26,494 bases of DNA from Purshia tridentata (lineage: Eukaryota > Streptophyta > Magnoliopsida > Rosales > Rosaceae), in NCBI GenBank assembly GCA_003254885.1, contig QANT01000695.1, positions 1 through 26,494 of the forward strand, written 5' to 3'. Below the pieces are notes generated by a model, which did no database searches, was not told the origin of the DNA, and saw nothing but the letters and a program-made list of their open reading frames with translations. Both the position numbers and the translations under genes were made by a program. Shown piece by piece: positions 9,913 through 20,718 of the stretch; within the stretch, counting starts at the first letter, position 1, and the number at the start of each line of letters is the position of its first letter.

Positions 9913-10829
9913 TTTCTATAAATTTTCAAGGCATGAATCAAATGATGACCCAAAAACAGAGAAATCGTCCATAAATACCTCGATGATGCGCTCCACCATG
10001 TCAGAGAAAATAGACATCATGCACCTTTGAAATGTAGCGGGAGCATTGCACAATCCGAATGGCATTCTCCGATAAGCAAATGTACCAAAGAGGCATGTGA
10101 AGGTCGTCTTCTCTTGGTCCTCGGGTGCAATTGGGATTTGATTGTACCCACTATACCCATCCAAGAAACAGTAATGACTGTGTCCTGCTAGTCTCTCAAG
10201 CATTTGGTCGATGAATGGCAAGGGAAAGTGATCTTTCCTTGTTGCAGTGTTCAGCTTCCTGTAATCGATACACACGCGCCACCCAGTCTGTGTTCTTTGT
10301 GGAACCAACTCATTCGCATCGTTCTTCACAACGGTAATTCCACTTTTCTTGGGCACAACTTGGACAGGGCTAACCCATTGCGAATCACTTATCGGAAAGA
10401 TGATTCCAACATCCAATAGCTTGAGCACCTCTTTACGCACCACTTCCTTCAATGTTGGGTTTAGTCGTCTTTGTGCGTCACGAGTTGGTTTAGAGTCCTC
10501 CTCTAGTAGTATACGATGCATGCACATTGATGGTGAGATCCCCTTGATATCGGCTATGGTCCATCCCAAAGCCAGTCGATTGGCTCTCAGCACTCTCAGT
10601 AGTCTCTTTTCTTCTCCCTTGCTCAAATCTGATGCAATTATCACCGGCAATTTCTCATTCTCACCCAAAAATGCATATTTAAGATGTTCTGGCAGCGGCT
10701 TCAATTCCAATGTAGGTGGTTGATCTATAGACGGAACTAGTGTAGAATTTGGACATGATATTCTTTCAAACTGTTCTTCCCATTTCCTTTTGTAGATGGG
10801 CTGCTGACCATCTCTCACCATTAGCACCT

Positions 10830-10943
10830 CGGAGGTGGGTTCTTCAATCGGATCATCCGGAGAGGATTCCATTACTTCCTGTACTTCGGAGGTGGTTTCT
10901 TCAATCGGATCGTCCGGAGAGGATTCCATTACTTCTTGTACTA
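10830..10943 (-). repeat. 57-bp in-frame duplication in the protease-RT linker
   Basis: Two units of 57 bp (10830-10886 and 10887-10943) encode two almost identical acidic 19-residue blocks, each containing VQEVMESSPDDPIEE. The duplication keeps the frame and lies in a linker likely to tolerate length change. Confidence 0.9.
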
Positions 10944-11200
10944 AAGGATCAACCATATCAACTCCTAGGCAATCATCCTCCTCATGAGGGTATCGCATTG
11001 TGCCAACAACATCAAACTCAACCGTCTCTCCCAAAACTGTCATAGTGAGCCTTCCAGTGCTCACATCGATCTTGGTGTTTGAGGTTGCCATGAATGGCCT
11101 TCCCAAGATGATTGGTAGCTCTTTCCCCTTAGACGGCACATCTTCCATTTCTAAAATAATAAAATCTGCCGGCATTATCAAATCAGCAACCTTAACAAGT

Positions 11201-11280
11201 ACATCCTCCACGACTCCCTTAGGAACCTTTACAGAGCGATACATCCTCCACGACTCCCTTAGGAACCTTTACAGAGCGAT
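11201..11280. repeat. 40-bp exact tandem duplication in protease
   Basis: The copies at 11201-11240 and 11241-11280 are identical and both run from ACATCCTCCACGACTCCC to TTTACAGAGCGAT. Forty is not divisible by three, so the duplication destroys the protease frame. Exact identity makes an assembly overlap a serious alternative to a recent slippage event. Confidence 0.95.
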
Positions 11281-11398
11281 CAGCGAGCTGCAACGTCACA
11301 CTGGTGGGTTTCAGTTCTCCCAAACCCAATTCTTTGAAAACTGAGTATGGCATTAGATTAATGCTTGCTCCCAAATCCAGTAATGCCTTCTCAATCTT

Positions 11399-13172
11399 TT
11401 AATTCCCTACTAGGCACGGAATTGTGAAGCTCCCTGGATCTTTCAGCTTCGGTGGCAACTTCCTGAGTAGGACTGCACGTACTTCTTCACTCAGAGCCAC
11501 TTGTTCATGGTCCTTAAATTTCCTCTTATGCGTGCACAACTCCTTTAAGAACTTAGCATACTTAGGAATCTGACCGATAGCATCAAGCAAAGGGATATTG
11601 ATTTCTACCTTCTTAAACATCTCTAGGATCTCCTTTGCTTGTTCATCCTTAACTTGCTTTTTCCTACGCTGTGGAAAAGGTAATGGAGCTCTAGGTACAG
11701 GTGAGATGTCCACAGCTTTCCTACTAGCTTGAGCTGCTTCACGTTTCTCTCTCTCCTTCCTCTCTTCTTCTTCCTTTTCCTTTAACTTCCTTTCTTCATC
11801 TCTTTTAGCTTGGTTAGGGTCCGGAATCTCGACTACATCATCCTCATCGTCATCCACTTCATTCTCCTTTGTCCTTTGAGCATCACCCACTTTGTTATCT
11901 ATCACTTTCCCACTTCTCAATGTTGTGATTGCGTCAACTTCTCCTTTGATCACTTTGTCCAAGGTTGCAGTCACTTGTTCCAATTGAGTTTCTAGGTTAG
12001 AGATAGCTTTCGCCGTTTCAGTCAACTGCTCTTCAGTTCTGCTCATGAATGATTCTGTGTTCTTGGAGATTGAAGTTGTACTTTGAGCTAGTGTGGCCAT
12101 CATATCTTCTAAGTATGTATTTCTTGGTTCAGCATGGGACATGGTGCTTGGCCTCCTCTCGGTACTTCCCCCTTGAGTTACAACTTGCTCATGACTTAGA
12201 TAGGCGATTTCCTGCGGTTGCCCTTTGAGTTCATTGCTCATCATCACTTGCATCATTTGCTTAAGCTCGGCAACTTCAGTTTCCACCTTGGTCATTTTCT
12301 CTGCTTCTCTTTTTCTACTTCCCAATTTGAAATTTAGAGCCAACGTGTCAAACAAAGCCCATGCTTCTTCAAAAGTCTTTTCTTTGAGTGCTCCTCCACA
12401 GGTCATGTCAATCATTATGCGCTCTTGCTCTTGTAGCCCTTCATAAAAGTACTCAATTAACATCCATGGAGCAAACCGATGATGTGGACATGAATTAAGA
12501 AGCTCTTGATATCTTTCCCAACTCTCGCCAAATGTTTCCTCCTGTGTTTGAGTGAATCCAAGAATTTGCTTCCTTATAGTCATGGTCTTTCTAGCTGGAT
12601 AGAACTTCTTTAAGAACATGGATGCAGTCATGGTCTTGCTGGCTGGATAGAACTTCTTTAATAACATGGATGCCAAATCCTCCCACGAGTCAATTGATGC
12701 TATCTGCAAAGAATACAGCCAAGTCTTAGCTTTTTCTTTAAGAGAAAATGGGAACATTCTTAACTTCCTTTGCTCAATACTTAAGCCCTTCAGCTTCCCA
12801 ATTTCGCAAATTGCATGGAATTCCTTCAAGTGTAAGTACGGATCTTCTCCTTCATGGCCATAAAAAATAGGTAGTAGCTTAATCATCCCACTTTGAATCT
12901 CAAATTGCTCGGCCTCCACTTGGGGATAGGCTATGCTTGTGGGCTGCACCATGAACGTGGGGGTAGAAAATTCACTTAATGGCCTTGCATCTTGCCCTTG
13001 CTCCAGCTCCACTTCTCCTTCCTTATTCTCGGCTGCAGGCATAGCTTCGGCTGTGTTTCGAATGGGCCTCCGAGTAATTCTAAGTAGTCCTCTACTACCA
13101 CTTATCATCCTCTCGACTTCTTCNAACTTCTTCACGAGTAATCGGAGTGACTTTGGAACTTGATCCCTCCAT
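11399..13172 (-). pseudogene. Athila gag
   Basis: Gag forms the particle. The natural start is probably the ATG at 13170-13172, which opens MEGSSSKVTPITREEV 119 bp from the primer site; a short repeat around the N at 13124 breaks that frame, and the remaining frame is open from 13135. Retrotransposon gag homology covers roughly residues 90-270 (FYGHEGEDPYLHLKEFHAIC, ending near EEAWALFDTLA). It is followed by a coiled-coil-like stretch (about 340-390), LRSGK, an acidic block (about 420-440), a highly charged Lys/Glu/Arg stretch and the Athila linker INIPLLDAIGQIPKYAKFLK. No CCHC zinc knuckle is seen. A 48-bp in-frame duplication (12578-12673) repeats LKKFYPA and TMT. It ends at TAA 11399-11401, directly before the protease and in the same frame. 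Confidence 0.9.
12578..12673 (-). repeat. 48-bp in-frame duplication in gag
   Basis: Copies at 12578-12625 and 12626-12673 share AGTCATGGTCTT and GGCTGGATAGAACTTCTTTA-like sequence and differ at a few positions. The product gains 16 residues inside the conserved gag domain, which probably disturbs its fold even though the frame is preserved. Confidence 0.9.
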
Positions 13173-13290
13173 TGTTCCTAAAAGCAAGGAGAAATCAGAA
13201 TTCTAAAATAGAACCAAAAACAAAAACAAAAATTTATTTACAATGACTTAATCGAAAATATTTAAACTAGTAATTAACACCAATAACACG

Positions 13291-13308
13291 TCCCCGGCAA
13301 CGGCGCCA
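13291..13308 (-). promoter_or_regulatory. Primer binding site for tRNA-Asp
   Basis: The minus strand reads TGGCGCCGTTGCCGGGGA, the exact complement of the 3' end of plant tRNA-Asp including CCA, over 18 bases. It lies six bases inside the 5' LTR end. tRNA-Asp priming is characteristic of Athila elements. It is not a tRNA gene: only the 3' terminal part is represented. Confidence 0.93.
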
Positions 13309-13826
13309 AAAACTTGTTGTATGTTTTATTAGAGCTAAAATAAAGTGTTGAAATCAGAGCTCTAATTTACTCGCAAGTGCACGAGTCGCGAAGTAGCACA
13401 GCATGCAAATAACGAGGTCGATCCCTCAGAGAAGAGTATTGATGTGTAGATTACTACCTTAACTAATTTCAATTAAACCAAACACTACTCACACACACAA
13501 TTAGGGGTTTTGAAAAGGTTTAGTAACTAATAAAAATAACGTGCAAAAAGTAGACAGAAATTAATATAATTCAAGCACTAGGGTTCAGATTACACCACTA
13601 GCACACTACCTTACATTCTTATGGAGTCCATCCAATCAATAACATGTATGTTCATAAAGTTTGACTACCAAAAGCTTTGGCTATTTCCTTTTGGCGTTAT
13701 ACCTTCCTTATGCATGTACTAAGAGCTTATCGGGCCTACCCTAGCAAGTTAACGTGCATGTTCCTAGATAAACTAGGGCAATCACCCATGCACGAGTCAT
13801 TAAGATTTGTGAAGATGTCAAACACG

Positions 13827-13905
13827 NNNNNNNNNNNNNNNNNNNNNNNNNNNNNNNNNNNNNNNNNNNNNNNNNNNNNNNNNNNNNNNNNNNNNNNNNN
13901 NNNNN
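13827..13905. other. Assembly gap (79 N)
   Basis: A run of 79 N lies within the 5' LTR. The equivalent interval of the 3' LTR (about 4616-4702) is close to the same length, so the gap probably hides ordinary LTR sequence. Confidence 0.97.
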
Positions 13906-14398
13906 TATTGAAATTATCATCCTTTCGAGCTTATTTAATTTCACAACATAATCTAGATGCATTTAACCTAAGGTGATCAGTCAAAGGTGCCACACAAATA
14001 GAATCAATTTAAACAGAGATCCAAGATTTATGAACAAACATGTATTGAAATTCAACAATCCATAAGAAAATTCGGTAGCATGACTAGGGCTTCCTCCTAG
14101 CCCTAGCTGTAAGTTTAGCTAGACATACTTAACAATAAACTTGAAAACATAATTAAAACTAAGCAAATAGAGAAGGGGGAAGGAAATCAAGCCGTGGGCA
14201 GCAAGGTGCAGGCGGCAGCACAAGGCAGCAGGCGGCGGCGCAAGGCAGCAGCTCCTCTCCCTTGGGCGGCGTCGGCAAGGCCTTGGCAAGGCCAAGCTTC
14301 CTCTTCTCTTGGTTGGCCGAATTCCCCTCTCTTCTCTCTCTCTAAATTCTGAATTTCTGTGCAAAAGCTAATCCCCCAATTCTGAAGTATAATGGGGT

Positions 14399-14405
14399 TT
14401 ATATA
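14399..14405 (-). promoter_or_regulatory. TATA box of the 5' LTR
   Basis: The minus strand reads TATATAAACCCC, the same core promoter motif as in the 3' LTR. This copy would drive transcription of the element toward gag. Confidence 0.7.
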
Positions 14406-14482
14406 GGGAGGCTTTCCTTGGAGAAGAGGGAAAGGGAAATCACTAAAAATCAGGTTTTGGAGGCTAGGGTTTTGCGGCAACC

Positions 14483-14628
14483 CTAGGGCCTTGGCCCATA
14501 AGCATGTGCGGCTGCCCCTAGGGTTTTTAATCCCTTGGGCTTGCGGCACTTCAGACTAGGGCCTTGGCCCATAAGCATGTGCGGCTGCCCTTAGGGTTTT
14601 TAATCCCTTGGGCTTGCGGCACTTCAGC
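14483..14628. repeat. 73-bp tandem duplication in the 5' LTR
   Basis: Copies at 14483-14555 and 14556-14628 begin CTAGGGCCTTGGCCCATAAG and end CGGCACTTCAG, with one or two differences. The 3' LTR has a single copy, so the event occurred after insertion or is an assembly artefact. Confidence 0.9.
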
Positions 14629-14780
14629 CCACTCCCCCTTGCGCATGCCTCTTGGGTGATCCACTTCACTCTTGGCCCAATTGACTTCATAAAAGGTGGC
14701 CCACTACTCTTTGGAAGCTTCTAGAACACTTTCCTTGATGTTCCCCAATTCCCCTACGAAATGATTTCAACTAGGGTTTT

Positions 14781-14975
14781 GTTTTCCTAGTTTCACTAGG
14801 ATAAACCTTTCCTAGTCCCCCTAGGATTTGGTTTTCCTATTTCAACTAAGATTTCTCATTTCTGGCCCTGGACGTTGATGGTTTTTCCTGACTTGGCTAG
14901 GATTCCTTGTTTGAGTAGGATTTCAGCTTTCCTAGTTCCATCAGGATTTCATCCGTTTCCCTAGTTTGATCAGGA
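14781..14975 (-). repeat. CCTAG/CTAGG minisatellite in U3
   Basis: Short degenerate units built on TTTCCTAGT and ACTAGGATTT alternate upstream of the TATA box. The block is expanded in the second LTR family (20985-21310) and reduced to one unit in the 3' LTR. Units of the form CCTAGTnnnACTAGG are inverted repeats and could form hairpins or bind dimeric proteins. Confidence 0.65.
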
Positions 14976-17040
14976 AATGTCTAAAAATAGCTCTTTTGGC
15001 TTCTTTTTCCTCATTTACTCCAGAATACCTACAAACCACTAAAACAAAACAAAAACACACCAAAATGCCAAGTTCTAGCATTCTAGGTTAAGGAGTTAGC
15101 ATACGAAAGTGTGCAAAAATGACGTTTTCGTACCGAGGGTGCACCGAAACGACGTTTTCGTTCCTTCTTAACACCTAAAGTTGTTCCTGAGGGCTAGCAA
15201 GCTAATCGAGGCATTAGAGCGTGCTTCCTCATCCCTTTCTTGCCAACCGGGCACGTTTTGGTGCAACTTTGACCAAGTTGGACTGAGTATGCACCGAAAA
15301 GACACTTTTGTTGCATCCTAACACGAAATGTGCTTCTTTTAGGCTTAGAACGCTAATCCAAGCATGAGAAAGTGCATCCCTATGTCTTTCTTGCCAACCG
15401 AGCGCGTTTTGTTGCTACGTTAGCCAAATTTGACCTTCAATGTGCACCGTAACCACGTACTCGTGCATTCTTAGCACCGAAAGTAGTTCATTTGGGCTAG
15501 AACGCCAATCCACACACGAGAAAGTGGTTCCCATGTGTTTTGTGTCAACCGAGCACGTTTGGGTGCAACTTTAACCGAATTGGACTAAGTGCGCACCGAA
15601 ATGACGTACTCGTGCACTCTCAGCACCCAAAGTTGTTCTCTCGGGCGTGCACGGTAATCGAGACATGAGAAAGTGCTTCCCCACGTCTTTCTTGCCAACC
15701 GGGAACGTTTTGGTGTAACTTCAATCAAATTGGACTCAGTGCACACCGAAATGACCTTTTCGTGCATTCTTAAGACCTAAAGTGGTTCTTTTTGGACGAA
15801 TTTGGACTGAGTGTGCACCGAAATGATGTCTTCGTGCATTCTTCACACCTAAAGTTGCTCCTTAGGGCTAGCACGCAAATCGGGACATGAGAAAGTGCTT
15901 CCTCACGTCTTTCTTGCCAACCGGGCACGTTTTGTTGCAATTTCGACTAAAGCCTACACTGAAATGACCTTTAAGTTCATTCTTAAGACGAAGTGTGCTT
16001 CTTGAGGGCTAGAACGTTAATCCAAGCACGAGAACGTGCTTCTTGCCAACCGAGCACGTTTTGGCGCAACTTTAACCAAATTGTGCGCGGTGTGCTCCGA
16101 AATGACGCTCCATGCATTCTTAACACCTAAAGTGGTTCATTTGGGCTAGAACGCTAATCCAAACAAGAGTGAGTGCCTCCTCATGTTTTTATTGCCAACC
16201 GTGTACGTTTTGGTGCAATCGAAACGAAAGTAGATTGAGTACGCACCGAATTGATGTGTTCGTGCGTTCTTACCCAAAAAAGGTGCTTCTTGAGGGCTAG
16301 AACGCTAATCCAAGCATGAGAAAGTGCTTCCCCATATCTTTCTTGCCAACCGGGCAGGTTTTGGTGGAAATTGCACGAAGTTGGACTGAGCACGCACCGA
16401 AGTGATGTTTTCGTTACTTCTAAACACGAAATGTGCTTCTCTAGGGCTAGGATGCTAATGCAAGCATGAGAAAGCGCTTCCCCATGTCTTTCTTGCAAAC
16501 CGATAACGTTTTGGTGGAACTTGAACCAAATCGTACCGAGTGTGCACCGAAACGACGGTGTCGTTCCTTCTTAACACCTAAAGTTGTTCTTGAGGGCTAG
16601 CACGCTAATCGAGACATTAGAGAGTGCTTCCTCATCCCTTTCTTGCCAACCGGGCACGTTTTGGTGCAACTTTGACCAAGTTGGACTGAGTATGCACCGA
16701 AAAGACACTTTTGTTGCATCCTAACACGAAGTGTGCTTCTTTTAGGCTTAGAACGCTAATCCAAGCATGAGAAAGTGCATCCCTATGTCTTTCTTGCCAA
16801 CCGAGGGCGTTTTGTTGCTACGTCAGCCAAATTTGACCTTCAATGTGCACCGAAACCACGTACTCGTGCATTCTTAGCACCTAAAGTAGTTCATTTGGGC
16901 CAAAACGCCAATCCACACACGAGAAAGTGGTTCCCATGTGTTTCTTGTCAACCGAGCATGTTTTGGTGCAACTTTAAACGAATCGGACTAAGTGCGCACC
17001 GAAATGACGTACTCGTGTACTCTCAGCGCCCAAAGTTGTT

Positions 17041-17345
17041 CTCTCGGGCGTGCAATCCCTATGTCTTTCTTGCCAACCGAGTGCGTTTTCTTGCTACGTT
17101 AGCCAAATTTGACCTTCAATGTGCACCGTAACCACGTACTCGTGCATTCTTAGCACCGAAAGTAGTTCATTTGGGCCAGAACGCCAATCCACACACGAGA
17201 AAGTGGTTCCCATGTGTTTCGTGTCAACCGAGCACGTTTTGGTGCAACTTTAACCGAATTGGATTTAGTGCGCACCGAAATGACGTATTCGTGCACTCTC
17301 AGCACCCAAAGTTGTTCTCTCGGGCGTGCACGGTAATCGAGACAT
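17041..17345. repeat. Local rearrangement inside the satellite
   Basis: At about 17050-17056 the array jumps from the start of the fourth slot back to the second slot (GGGCGTGCA joined to ATCCCTATG). This inserts an extra second and third slot, 275 bp in total. The join lies at a shared TGCA, as expected for unequal exchange or misalignment. Confidence 0.8.
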
Positions 17346-18773
17346 GAGAAAGTGCTTCCCACGTCTTTCTTGCCAACCGGGAACGTTTTTGTGTAACTTC
17401 AATCAAATTGGACTCGGTGCACAGTGAAATGACCTTTTCGTGCATTCTTAAGACCTAAAGTGGTTCTTTTTGGACGAATTTGGACTGAGTGTGCACCGAA
17501 ATGATGTCTTCGTGCATTCTTCACACCTAAAGTGGCTCCTTAGGGCTAGCACGCAAACCGGGACATGAGAAAGTGCTTCCTCACGTCTCTCTTGCCAACC
17601 GCGCACGTTTTGTTGCAATTTAGACGAAAGCGTGCACCGAAATGACCTTTGAGTTCATTCTTAACACGAAGTGTGCTTCTTGAGGGCTAGAACGTTAATC
17701 CAAGCACGAGAACGTGCTTCTTGCCAACCGAGCACGTTTTGGCGCAACTTTAACCAAATTGTGCGCGGTGTGCACCGAAATGACGCTCCATGCATTCTTA
17801 ACACCTAAAGTGGTTCATTTGGGCTAGAACGCTAATCCAAACAAGAGAGAGTGCCTCCTCATGTCTTTAATGCCAACCGGGTACGTTTTGGTGCAATCGA
17901 AACGAAACTAGATTGAGTAAGCACCGAAATGATGTTTTCGTGCGTTCTTACCCAAAAAAGGTGCTTCTTGAGGGCTAGAACGCTAATCCAAGCCTGAGAA
18001 AGTGCTTCCCCATATCTTTCTTGCCAACCGGGCAGGTTTTGTTGGAAATTGCACGATGTTAGACTGAGCACGCACCGAAGTGATGTTTTCGCTACTTCTA
18101 AACACGAAATGTGCTTCTCTAGGGCTAGGATGCTAATGCAAGCATGAGAAAGCGCTTCCCCATGTCTTTCTTGCCAACCGATAACTTTTTGGTGCAACTT
18201 GAACCAAATCGTACCATGTGTGCACCGAAACGACGTTTTCGTTCCTTCTTAACACCTAAAGTTGTTCCTGAGGGCTAGCACGCTAATCGAGACATTAGAG
18301 AGTGCTTCCTCATCCCTTTCTTGCCAACCGGGCACGTTTTGGTGCAACTTTGACCAAGTTGGACTGAGTATGCACCGAAAAGACACTTTTGTTGCATCCT
18401 AACACGAAATGTGCTTCTTTTAGGCTTAGAACGCTAATCCAAGCATGAGAAAGTGCATCCCTATGTCTTTCTTGCCAACCGAGCGCGTTTTGTTGCTACG
18501 TTAGCCAAATTTGACCTTTAGTGTGCACCGAAACCACGTACTCGTGCATTCTTAGCACCTAAAGTAGTTCATTTGGGCCAGAACGCCAATCCACACACGA
18601 GAAAGTGGTTCCCATGTGTTTCGTGTCAACCGAGTACGTTTTGGTGCAACTTTAACCGAATTGGACTAAGTGCGCACCGAAATGACGTATTCGTGCACTC
18701 TCAGCACCCAAAGTTGTTCTCTCGGGCGTGCACGGTAATCGAGACATGAGAAAGTGCTTCCCCAAGTCTTTCT

Positions 18774-18895
18774 TGCCAACCGGAAACGTTTTTGTGTAAC
18801 TTCAATCAGATTGGACTATTCCCCACGTCTTTCTTGCCAACCGGGAACTTTTTGTGTAACTTCAATCAAATTGGACTCAGTGCACACCGAAATGA
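18774..18895. repeat. 61-bp duplication inside the satellite
   Basis: The landmark TGCCAACC recurs after only 61 bp (18774 and 18835). A partial copy ending ATTGGACT is joined to ATTCCCCACGTCTTTCTTG, repeating the fourth slot in part. A further duplication of about 36 bp occurs at about 19106-19180 (TTTGAGTTCATTCTTAACAC twice). Confidence 0.8.
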
Positions 18896-20718
18896 CCTTT
18901 TCGTGCATTCTTAAGACCTAAAGTGGTTCTTTTTGGACGAATTTGGACTGAGTGTGCACCGAAATGGTGTTTTCGTGCATTCTTCACACCTAAAGTGGCT
19001 CCTCAAGGCTAGCACGCAAACCGGGACATGAGAAAGTGCTTCCTCACGTCTTTCTTGCCAACCGGGCACGTTTTGTTGCAATTTAGACGAAAGCGTGCAC
19101 CGAAATGAGCTTTGAGTTCATTCTTAACACGAAGTGTGCTTCTTCCTTTGAGTTCATTCTTAACACGAAGTGTGCTTCTTAAGGGCTAGAAAGTTAATCT
19201 AAGCACGAGAACGTGCTTCTTGCCAACCGAGCACGTTTTGGCGCAACTTTAACCAAATTGTGCGCGGTGTGCACCGAAACGACGCTCCATGCACTCTTAA
19301 CACCTAAAGCGGTTCATTTGGGCTAGAACGCTAATCCAAACAAGAGAGAGTGCCTCCTCATGTCTTTATTGCCAACCGGGTACGTTTTGGTGCAATCGAA
19401 ACGAAACTAGATTGAGTAAGCACCGAAATGATGTTTTCGTGCGTTCTTACCCAAAAAAGGTGCTTCTTGAGGGCTAGAACGCTAATCCAAGCATGAGAAA
19501 GTGCTTCCCCATATCTTTCTTGCCAACCGGGCAGGTTTTCGTGGAAATTTCACGAAGTTGGACTGAGCACGCACCGAAGTGATGTTTGTTGATGTGTTTT
19601 CTTAGAACCAAATAAATACTCAATTCTAAGTTTACTCGCAAGTGCACGAATCGCGGCGTAGCAAAGCATGCAAATAACGAGGTCGATCCCACAGGGAATA
19701 GGTAAATAACATCAAATCAATTCAGCTTATTCACAACACACACACACGGCATGGGGGTTTAGATTTAGGGTCAAAACTCACATACACACTCTAACACACA
19801 CACACACACTTTCATGGCATTGTTAAGCATCAGAATCCACCAAACTATCAATGAACAACTAATATGATAATCATGCAATTTCAAAAGACTACGAACACAA
19901 AGTTTGACTACCAAAGGCTTTGGCTATTTCCCTTTGGCGTTATACCCTCCTTATGCATATACTAAGAGCTTATCGGGCCTACCCTAGCAAGTTAACATGC
20001 ATGTTCCTAGATAAACTAGGGCAATCTCCCATGCACGAGTCATTACGTAAACACTTCTACAGAAACACGCAGACCACCTATCGAACCAAATGTACACGGC
20101 GCTATCATACGAATACTATTACCACAACCATTGCTTAAGCGGCTGTTTGTTACTTCTAAAATTGTCATCCTTTCGAGCTTATTCAATTTTATAACATCAC
20201 TAGAAGCTTATCCTTAAGGTGGCCAGTCAAAAAGCATCCACAACTAGTGCCTAGTTTAATTAGGTAATAGGATTTTATGCAAGTAACATCATCATTAATT
20301 CCAGAAATCATACTTCAAACACTGAACATAAATAGCGGCTTCATCTTTAACTTAACAATGCATAAGAGTGACTAAGACATGAACATGTAAATAGAATATT
20401 TAATTAAATAAACAAACTGCCAATCCATGTTCAGGTTTTTAATTAACAACTAAAAATAATAAAACAATTCAAATAGCATGAAAAAGGAAGAAGGGAAACC
20501 ACAAGGAAGTCACGGCAAGGCTAGGGAGGTTGCGGCAAGGGCAGGGGCAGCAAGGGTGTCACGGCTCCACTTGGTCTTCTAGGGCTGCACGGCGCCTCCC
20601 TCTCTTGGCTCCTCCTTACTTGCGGCACACTCACTCTCTTTCTCTCTAAATTCTGACTTTTGGTGTGTAGCTCTCTAGATGTGAAATAATGCATCTAAAA
20701 TAATGGGGAGAGGGGGTC

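Larger units (their letters stand above)
9916..11398 (-). pseudogene. Athila protease and reverse transcriptase
   Basis: The protease starts immediately after the stop at 11399-11401: the active-site motif DLGAS (11363-11377) is followed by INLMPYS and GLGELKPT; a Leu in place of Thr in the D-x-G motif is usual for this lineage. A 40-bp exact duplication (11201-11280) then breaks the frame. Downstream the open frame (11244-9916, 442 codons) continues with the ILGRPFMAT protease end, an acidic linker with two copies of a 19-residue unit, and RT: KEVLKLLDVGIIFPI, WVSPVQVVPKK, WRVCIDYRKLN, YRRMPFGLCNAPATFQ and the catalytic FMDDFSVFG near 9970. It terminates at TAG 9916-9918 inside a conserved region, with family sequence resuming in frame, so this stop is a mutation. 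A C-to-T change in a CAG (CHG) context would explain it. Confidence 0.92.
4105..15120 (-). mobile_element. Athila-type Ty3/gypsy LTR retrotransposon, defective
   Basis: The 11-kb element is read on the minus strand. From right to left it contains the 5' LTR, a tRNA-Asp primer site, gag, protease, RT, RNase H, integrase, a non-coding post-pol region, a polypurine tract and the 3' LTR. The tRNA-Asp primer, the DLGAS protease motif, the FMDDFSVFG RT motif, the gag linker ending in PKYAKFLKELC and the long post-pol region together indicate the Athila lineage. It is inactive in this assembly: in-frame stops at 11399-11401 and 9916-9918, frame-breaking duplications at 11201-11280 and 8357-8448, an N inside gag and a gap in the 5' LTR. 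The LTRs differ by a few percent by eye, unevenly along their length. A target duplication cannot be checked because the right end is truncated at the satellite. Confidence 0.93.
13315..15120 (-). repeat. 5' LTR of the Athila-type element, truncated and gapped
   Basis: The repeat begins TGTTGTATG like the 3' LTR, carries a gap of 79 N (13827-13905) and stops at AAAAATG (15120), where the satellite begins. Compared with the 3' LTR it lacks the last 11 bases including the CA terminus. It has a 73-bp tandem duplication (14483-14555, 14556-14628) not present in the 3' LTR, and keeps a U3 block (about 14787-14960) of CCTAG/CTAGG repeats that the 3' LTR has lost. A TATA box lies at 14399-14405. Confidence 0.92.
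15121..19586. repeat. Satellite array with nine-slot higher-order repeat
   Basis: About 4.5 kb of tandem monomers, mostly 149-151 bp, each with conserved words TTCTTGCCAACCG, GCACGTTTTGGTGCAA, TGCACCGAAATGACG, TTCGTGCATTCTTA and GGGCTAG(A/C)ACGCTAAT. Positions of the TGCCAACC landmark recur with the spacing series 151, 151, 150, 222, 129, 149, 151, 150, 150, summing to 1,403 bp. Neighbouring monomers differ clearly, while monomers one period apart are nearly identical (15241, 16644 and 18322; 17071 and 18473). The 222-bp slot is a monomer plus a 72-bp partial unit, and the 129-bp slot is shortened. About three periods are present. Minus-strand frames of about 110 codons across the monomers repeat with the period and are not genes. 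Confidence 0.93.

Noticed and set aside
10349..11344. Plus-strand frames of 98-124 codons opposite pol
   Set aside because: They are antisense shadows of the protease-RT coding region.
13291..13308. tRNA-Asp gene
   Set aside because: Only the 3' terminal 18 bases match; position next to the LTR identifies it as a primer binding site.
15585..18197. Minus-strand frames of 60-112 codons in the satellite
   Set aside because: They recur with the monomer period and have no domain; they are artefacts of tandem repetition.
15121..19586. CRISPR-like array
   Set aside because: Spacing is regular, but the repeats are full monomers of about 150 bp without unique spacers, in plant DNA.
15121..19586. 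CENP-B-like box in the monomer
   Set aside because: TTCGTGCATTCTTA and TTCGTTCCTTCTT contain TTCG but do not fit the 17-bp consensus.
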